This document shows, one piece after another, positions 61,767-64,000 of a stretch of 64,000 bases of DNA. Under the pieces are notes generated by a model. The model saw only the letters and a list, made by a program, of their open reading frames with translations, searched no databases and had not been told where the DNA came from. The stretch comes from RHLJ01 sp048058975 (GTDB lineage: Bacteria; Bacteroidota; Rhodothermia; Balneolales; Balneolaceae): NCBI GenBank assembly GCA_048058975.1, contig JBLLNP010000004.1:1-64000 (forward strand). Reading direction: 5' to 3'. Made by a program: the position numbers and the translations under genes. Position 1 is the first letter of the stretch. Each line of letters begins with the position of its first letter.

Positions 61767-62348
61767 TTATCCGAAATAATCGGGCTCGTTGCCCGGTTTC
61801 CATTTAATATTGCACCCAATACTGGGTATTTGTTGTTCGACAAGGCCTTCGTTATTTAATAACGCTTCTATCGCGTTTTTTAAATCAACACCTGTCACTT
61901 CTTTTCCATTACCTGGACGACTACCATCAAACTGGCCACGATAAACCAACTTGCTATTCCCATCAAATAAGAAAAAATCAGGCGTACAAGCTGCTTTATA
62001 ACTCTTTGCCACTTCCTGAGTCTCATCATAAAGATATGGAAATGGGTAACTTTCCTGCTTAACTACTTCAATCATTTTTTCAGGAGAGTCATCCGGATAT
62101 TTTCCTGCATCATTTGAGCTTATGGCCACAAAACCGATTCCCTTTTGAATATAGGCGTTTGCTTGCTCAACCAGCACCGGGTTTATATGTTTCACATACG
62201 GGCAATGATTACAAATAAATGCAACCACTGTGCCTTTTGAGTTTCTTGAATACTTATTGAAGTTTAAAATACCGCCTGTAACAATAGGCAAAGTAAAATC
62301 CGGAGCCTCAATACCAAGCTCCAACATGGTCGATTCGACTGCTGACAT
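61767..62348 (-). CDS. Thioredoxin-family redoxin
   Basis: 193 residues, thioredoxin fold. The C46-x-x-C49 pair lies in FICNHCPYVKH, followed by FVAISSNDAGKYPDDSPEKM and the peroxiredoxin-like YDETQEVAKSYKAACTPDFF. This is a common cytosolic thioredoxin-like or AhpC/TSA-like protein whose partner is unknown. No signal peptide. First gene of the pdxH run. Confidence 0.87.
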   Translation of the reverse strand: MSAVESTMLELGIEAPDFTLPIVTGGILNFNKYSRNSKGTVVAFICNHCPYVKHINPVLVEQANAYIQKGIGFVAISSNDAGKYPDDSPEKMIEVVKQESYPFPYLYDETQEVAKSYKAACTPDFFLFDGNSKLVYRGQFDGSRPGNGKEVTGVDLKNAIEALLNNEGLVEQQIPSIGCNIKWKPGNEPDYFG

Positions 62349-62486
62349 TATTTCCTTGTTTTTATCCTCAGCTATTATGCCGGGAAAATAGTTTGTCTTG
62401 ATGAATTAATTGTGAAAATACAGCTTATCTGAAAGAGGATAAAGATTATGCCCTATATTATTGATTCGAAACATAAATAGATGCCA

Positions 62487-62566
62487 TAAAAAAACCCGAT
62501 ACCCAAAAGAAAATAAATATAGTGGTCATCTATGTTTAAAAAGCTACTCTCTAATGGGGTATCGGG
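62487..62566 (-). terminator. Terminator with a 52-nt loop carrying an antisense to the susC start region
   Basis: On the minus strand, CCCGATACCC pairs perfectly with GGGTATCGGG over a 52-nt loop, and seven T follow. The stem closes 69 bp after the radical SAM gene, so it can end that transcript. The loop segment (62520-62550, read on the minus strand) is complementary at 29 of 31 positions to susC mRNA 30928-30958, which spans its ribosome-binding site and first codons. It may be a small RNA; see findings. Confidence 0.75.
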
Positions 62567-62582
62567 AAGCTACATGGTTTAG
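62532..62582 (+). pseudogene. Possible relic of a susC 5' end
   Basis: Read on the plus strand, the sequence has the susC-like leader GGTCATCT, ATG and codons for MFKKLL, then diverges and stops after 16 codons. It could be a broken susC start instead of, or as the origin of, the antisense loop. It is not likely to be a functional gene. Confidence 0.4.
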
Positions 62583-62635
62583 ACGAATTGAAAGCCAAAT
62601 TGTTTCCTGCAATTTTTTAAATAATTGTAAACACA

Positions 62636-63691
62636 TCAGAAAAGTTTTAACTGTTCTCCCGAGCTTTTGATGAAGTGTTCGGTCGTCATGGGAATCCTCG
62701 ATTTATTTAACCCCAATTTTTTAGTTTGAATAGCAAAAAGAGCCCTGATCTGTTGCGAAAAATTTCCTTCTCCCTTCATTCTTTTACCCCACTCAGCTTT
62801 ATAGAGTTTACCTCCCCTCATGTCATATAGCCTGTTCTTAATTTTTTCCTTCCGGTCTGGAAAATGCTGCTCCAGCCAATCCACAAAAATATCTTTTACT
62901 TTATAAGGAAGACGGATAATAGTGTAACCGGCATGAGTTGCCCCCGCATCGGTTGCAGACTTTAAAATATCAGCGCATTCGTGATCGGTGAGCCCTGGAA
63001 TAATCGGAGCAACATTTACTCCAACAGGAATCCCTGCTTTCGCAAGAAGTTCAATCGCTTTAAGCCTTCGGGACGGACGCGATGTTCTAGGCTCCATAAT
63101 CTCAGTAAGATTTTTATCCAGCGATGTAATTGAAACTGTTACTCTTACGCAGTTGTATTCTGCCAATTCTTTCAGGTAATCAATATCACGGGTGACAAGA
63201 AAGTTTTTTGTGATGATACCCACCGGATTCCTGAACTCTGCCAGCACTTCCAGACATCCCCGGGTTAATAATAGCTTTCTTTCCAAAGGCTGATATACAT
63301 CGGTTATTCCACTCATCGCGATTACTTGTGGCTCCCACTTTGGAGACATCAATGTTTTCCTGAGTAACTCAGGTGCATCGTACTTCACGATTATTTTGCT
63401 CTCAAAGTCTAAACCAACTGAAAAACCAAGATACTCGTGATAAGGCCGGGCGTAGCAATAAATACATCCATGTTCGCATCCCCGATATGGATTCAATCCT
63501 GCATCGAAAGGGATATCCGGACTCTTGTTAAATGAGATAATATTTTTAGTATCGTCCTTGAAAAGCTGCGTTTTCTGAGAGGGTTTCTCTCCTGTCTCCT
63601 CATCAAGTTCGTAGTCTACATAATGCCCTTCGAACCGATTTATGGGGTTATCAGAAGCCCCTCTTCCCCTTTTTGGATTTTGTAGTTGAGC
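62636..63691 (-). CDS. PA0069-family radical SAM protein
   Basis: 351 residues from the ATG at 63689-63691. The radical SAM cluster is C73-x3-C77-x2-C80 in RGCEHGCIYCYARP, the variant of the PA0069/SplB-like group. The N-terminal KRGRGASDNPINRFE is the PA0069-family start. A TIM-barrel core follows (SGITDVYQPLERKL, VGVNVAPIIPGL). Function is unproven, with photoproduct-lyase-like or RNA/protein modification among the ideas. No strong ribosome-binding site. Confidence 0.88.
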   Translation of the reverse strand, partial: AQLQNPKRGRGASDNPINRFEGHYVDYELDEETGEKPSQKTQLFKDDTKNIISFNKSPDIPFDAGLNPYRGCEHGCIYCYARPYHEYLGFSVGLDFESKIIVKYDAPELLRKTLMSPKWEPQVIAMSGITDVYQPLERKLLLTRGCLEVLAEFRNPVGIITKNFLVTRDIDYLKELAEYNCVRVTVSITSLDKNLTEIMEPRTSRPSRRLKAIELLAKAGIPVGVNVAPIIPGLTDHECADILKSATDAGATHAGYTIIRLPYKVKDIFVDWLEQHFPDRKEKIKNRLYDMRGGKLYKAEWGKRMKGEGNFSQQIRALFAIQTKKLGLNKSRIPMTTEHFIKSSGEQLKLF

Positions 63692-63759
63692 CATTATCGA
63701 AATTAAATTACACATGTTTTATACATATATAATGTACGATTTCGTTTCCCAACTGCAAA

Positions 63760-63795
63760 CAAAAAAGCCCGGAATCTATAAAAACTCCGGGCTTT
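63760..63795 (-). terminator. Intrinsic terminator of the gene entering from the right
   Basis: On the minus strand AAAGCCCGGA pairs perfectly with TCCGGGCTTT around a 12-nt loop and is followed by T residues, 18 bp past the stop at 63813. Confidence 0.9.
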
Positions 63796-63812
63796 GTAAT
63801 GCTACACTTTAT

Positions 63813-64000
63813 TCAAGAACAAGCAACATCCTGAAGGTTTTCATCCCAACAGGCTCGCTCTCCATTATTATAACCTGTAGAGGTAATTGAACCTGCACCA
63901 GTGTTAATATCCCATTCAATTGTGGTCTCAGTATCTTCAGTTAAATCCTGAATGAGTACAGTTTTCGTTGATTCGGTAGCAGTATATACGATTCTGGAAA
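63813..64000 (-). CDS. C-terminal part of an unknown protein (cut by window edge)
   Basis: An open frame enters from the right edge and ends at the TGA complementary to 63813-63815, giving 62 residues. It contains beta-like segments (KTVLIQDLTEDTETTIEWDI) and ends NGERACWDENLQDVACS, with two cysteines 9 residues apart that may form a disulfide. It is followed by a good terminator, which supports a real gene. No family recognised; an extracytoplasmic protein is plausible. Confidence 0.6.
   Translation of the reverse strand, partial: SRIVYTATESTKTVLIQDLTEDTETTIEWDINTGAGSITSTGYNNGERACWDENLQDVACS

Overview
The window looks like chromosome from a marine or halophilic member of the Bacteroidota/Balneolota (FCB) group, most likely a Balneolaceae-type organism. 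This is an inference from gene content. The signs are a SusC/SusD outer-membrane pair, two GWxTD-domain lipoproteins, a fused CcoNO cbb3 oxidase, a PorW/SprE-like TPR lipoprotein, class I (FbaB-type) aldolase, lysine 6-aminotransferase, many lipoprotein signals and moderate GC. Some genes have clear Shine-Dalgarno sequences and others have none. Nearly every base lies in or near a gene, and no stretch over 300 bases lacks one. I saw no CRISPR array, prophage or insertion sequence.

Layout. 1-4.3 kb: cut-off glycosyltransferase, NAD-dependent epimerase, secreted Ig-like protein, mutY. 4.5-6.1 kb: a SEFIR/TIR-type gene wedged against a TIGR02757 gene. 6.3-10.5 kb: rpsU, two tandem paralogous small lipoproteins, radA, a large unknown lipoprotein. 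10.5-22.5 kb: housekeeping genes (YbhN-like membrane protein, fbaB, dus, serS, an Lrp regulator, a sigma54 activator overlapping lptE, a TPR protein, an MBL hydrolase, rpmE, a ChlI/MoxR ATPase, pabB). 22.5-27.8 kb: pyrD, the PorW-like lipoprotein, pyruvate kinase. 27.9-35.1 kb: two tandem GWxTD lipoproteins followed by susC/susD. 35.2-42.6 kb: initiator tRNA, rocD, a TPR/beta-propeller protein, lat, an SDR and purL. 42.9-52.0 kb: a complete cbb3 oxidase operon headed by an Rrf2 regulator (rrf2-ccoI-ccoS-ccoNO-ccoQ-ccoP-small Cys protein-ccoG-ccoH-safE). 52.3-64 kb: a HAD nucleotidase, lemA with two TPM genes, an Lrp/methionine gamma-lyase pair, a TetR/acyl-CoA dehydrogenase pair, a redoxin-pdxH-trmB run, a radical SAM gene and a cut-off gene.

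Most notable. (1) The intrinsic terminator downstream of the radical SAM gene has a 52-nt loop holding 31 nt that are antisense, with 29 matches, to the ribosome-binding and start region of the susC mRNA in this same window. This is a candidate small RNA acting on SusC translation, or else a relic of a susC 5' end. (2) The Rrf2 gene heading the oxidase operon carries three potential metal-ligand cysteines and has a palindromic operator just before its start codon. (3) A family of intergenic elements of exactly 108 bp with about 30-bp inverted ends occurs three times, once inside the oxidase operon. Several regulators have palindromes beside them that look like their own operators.
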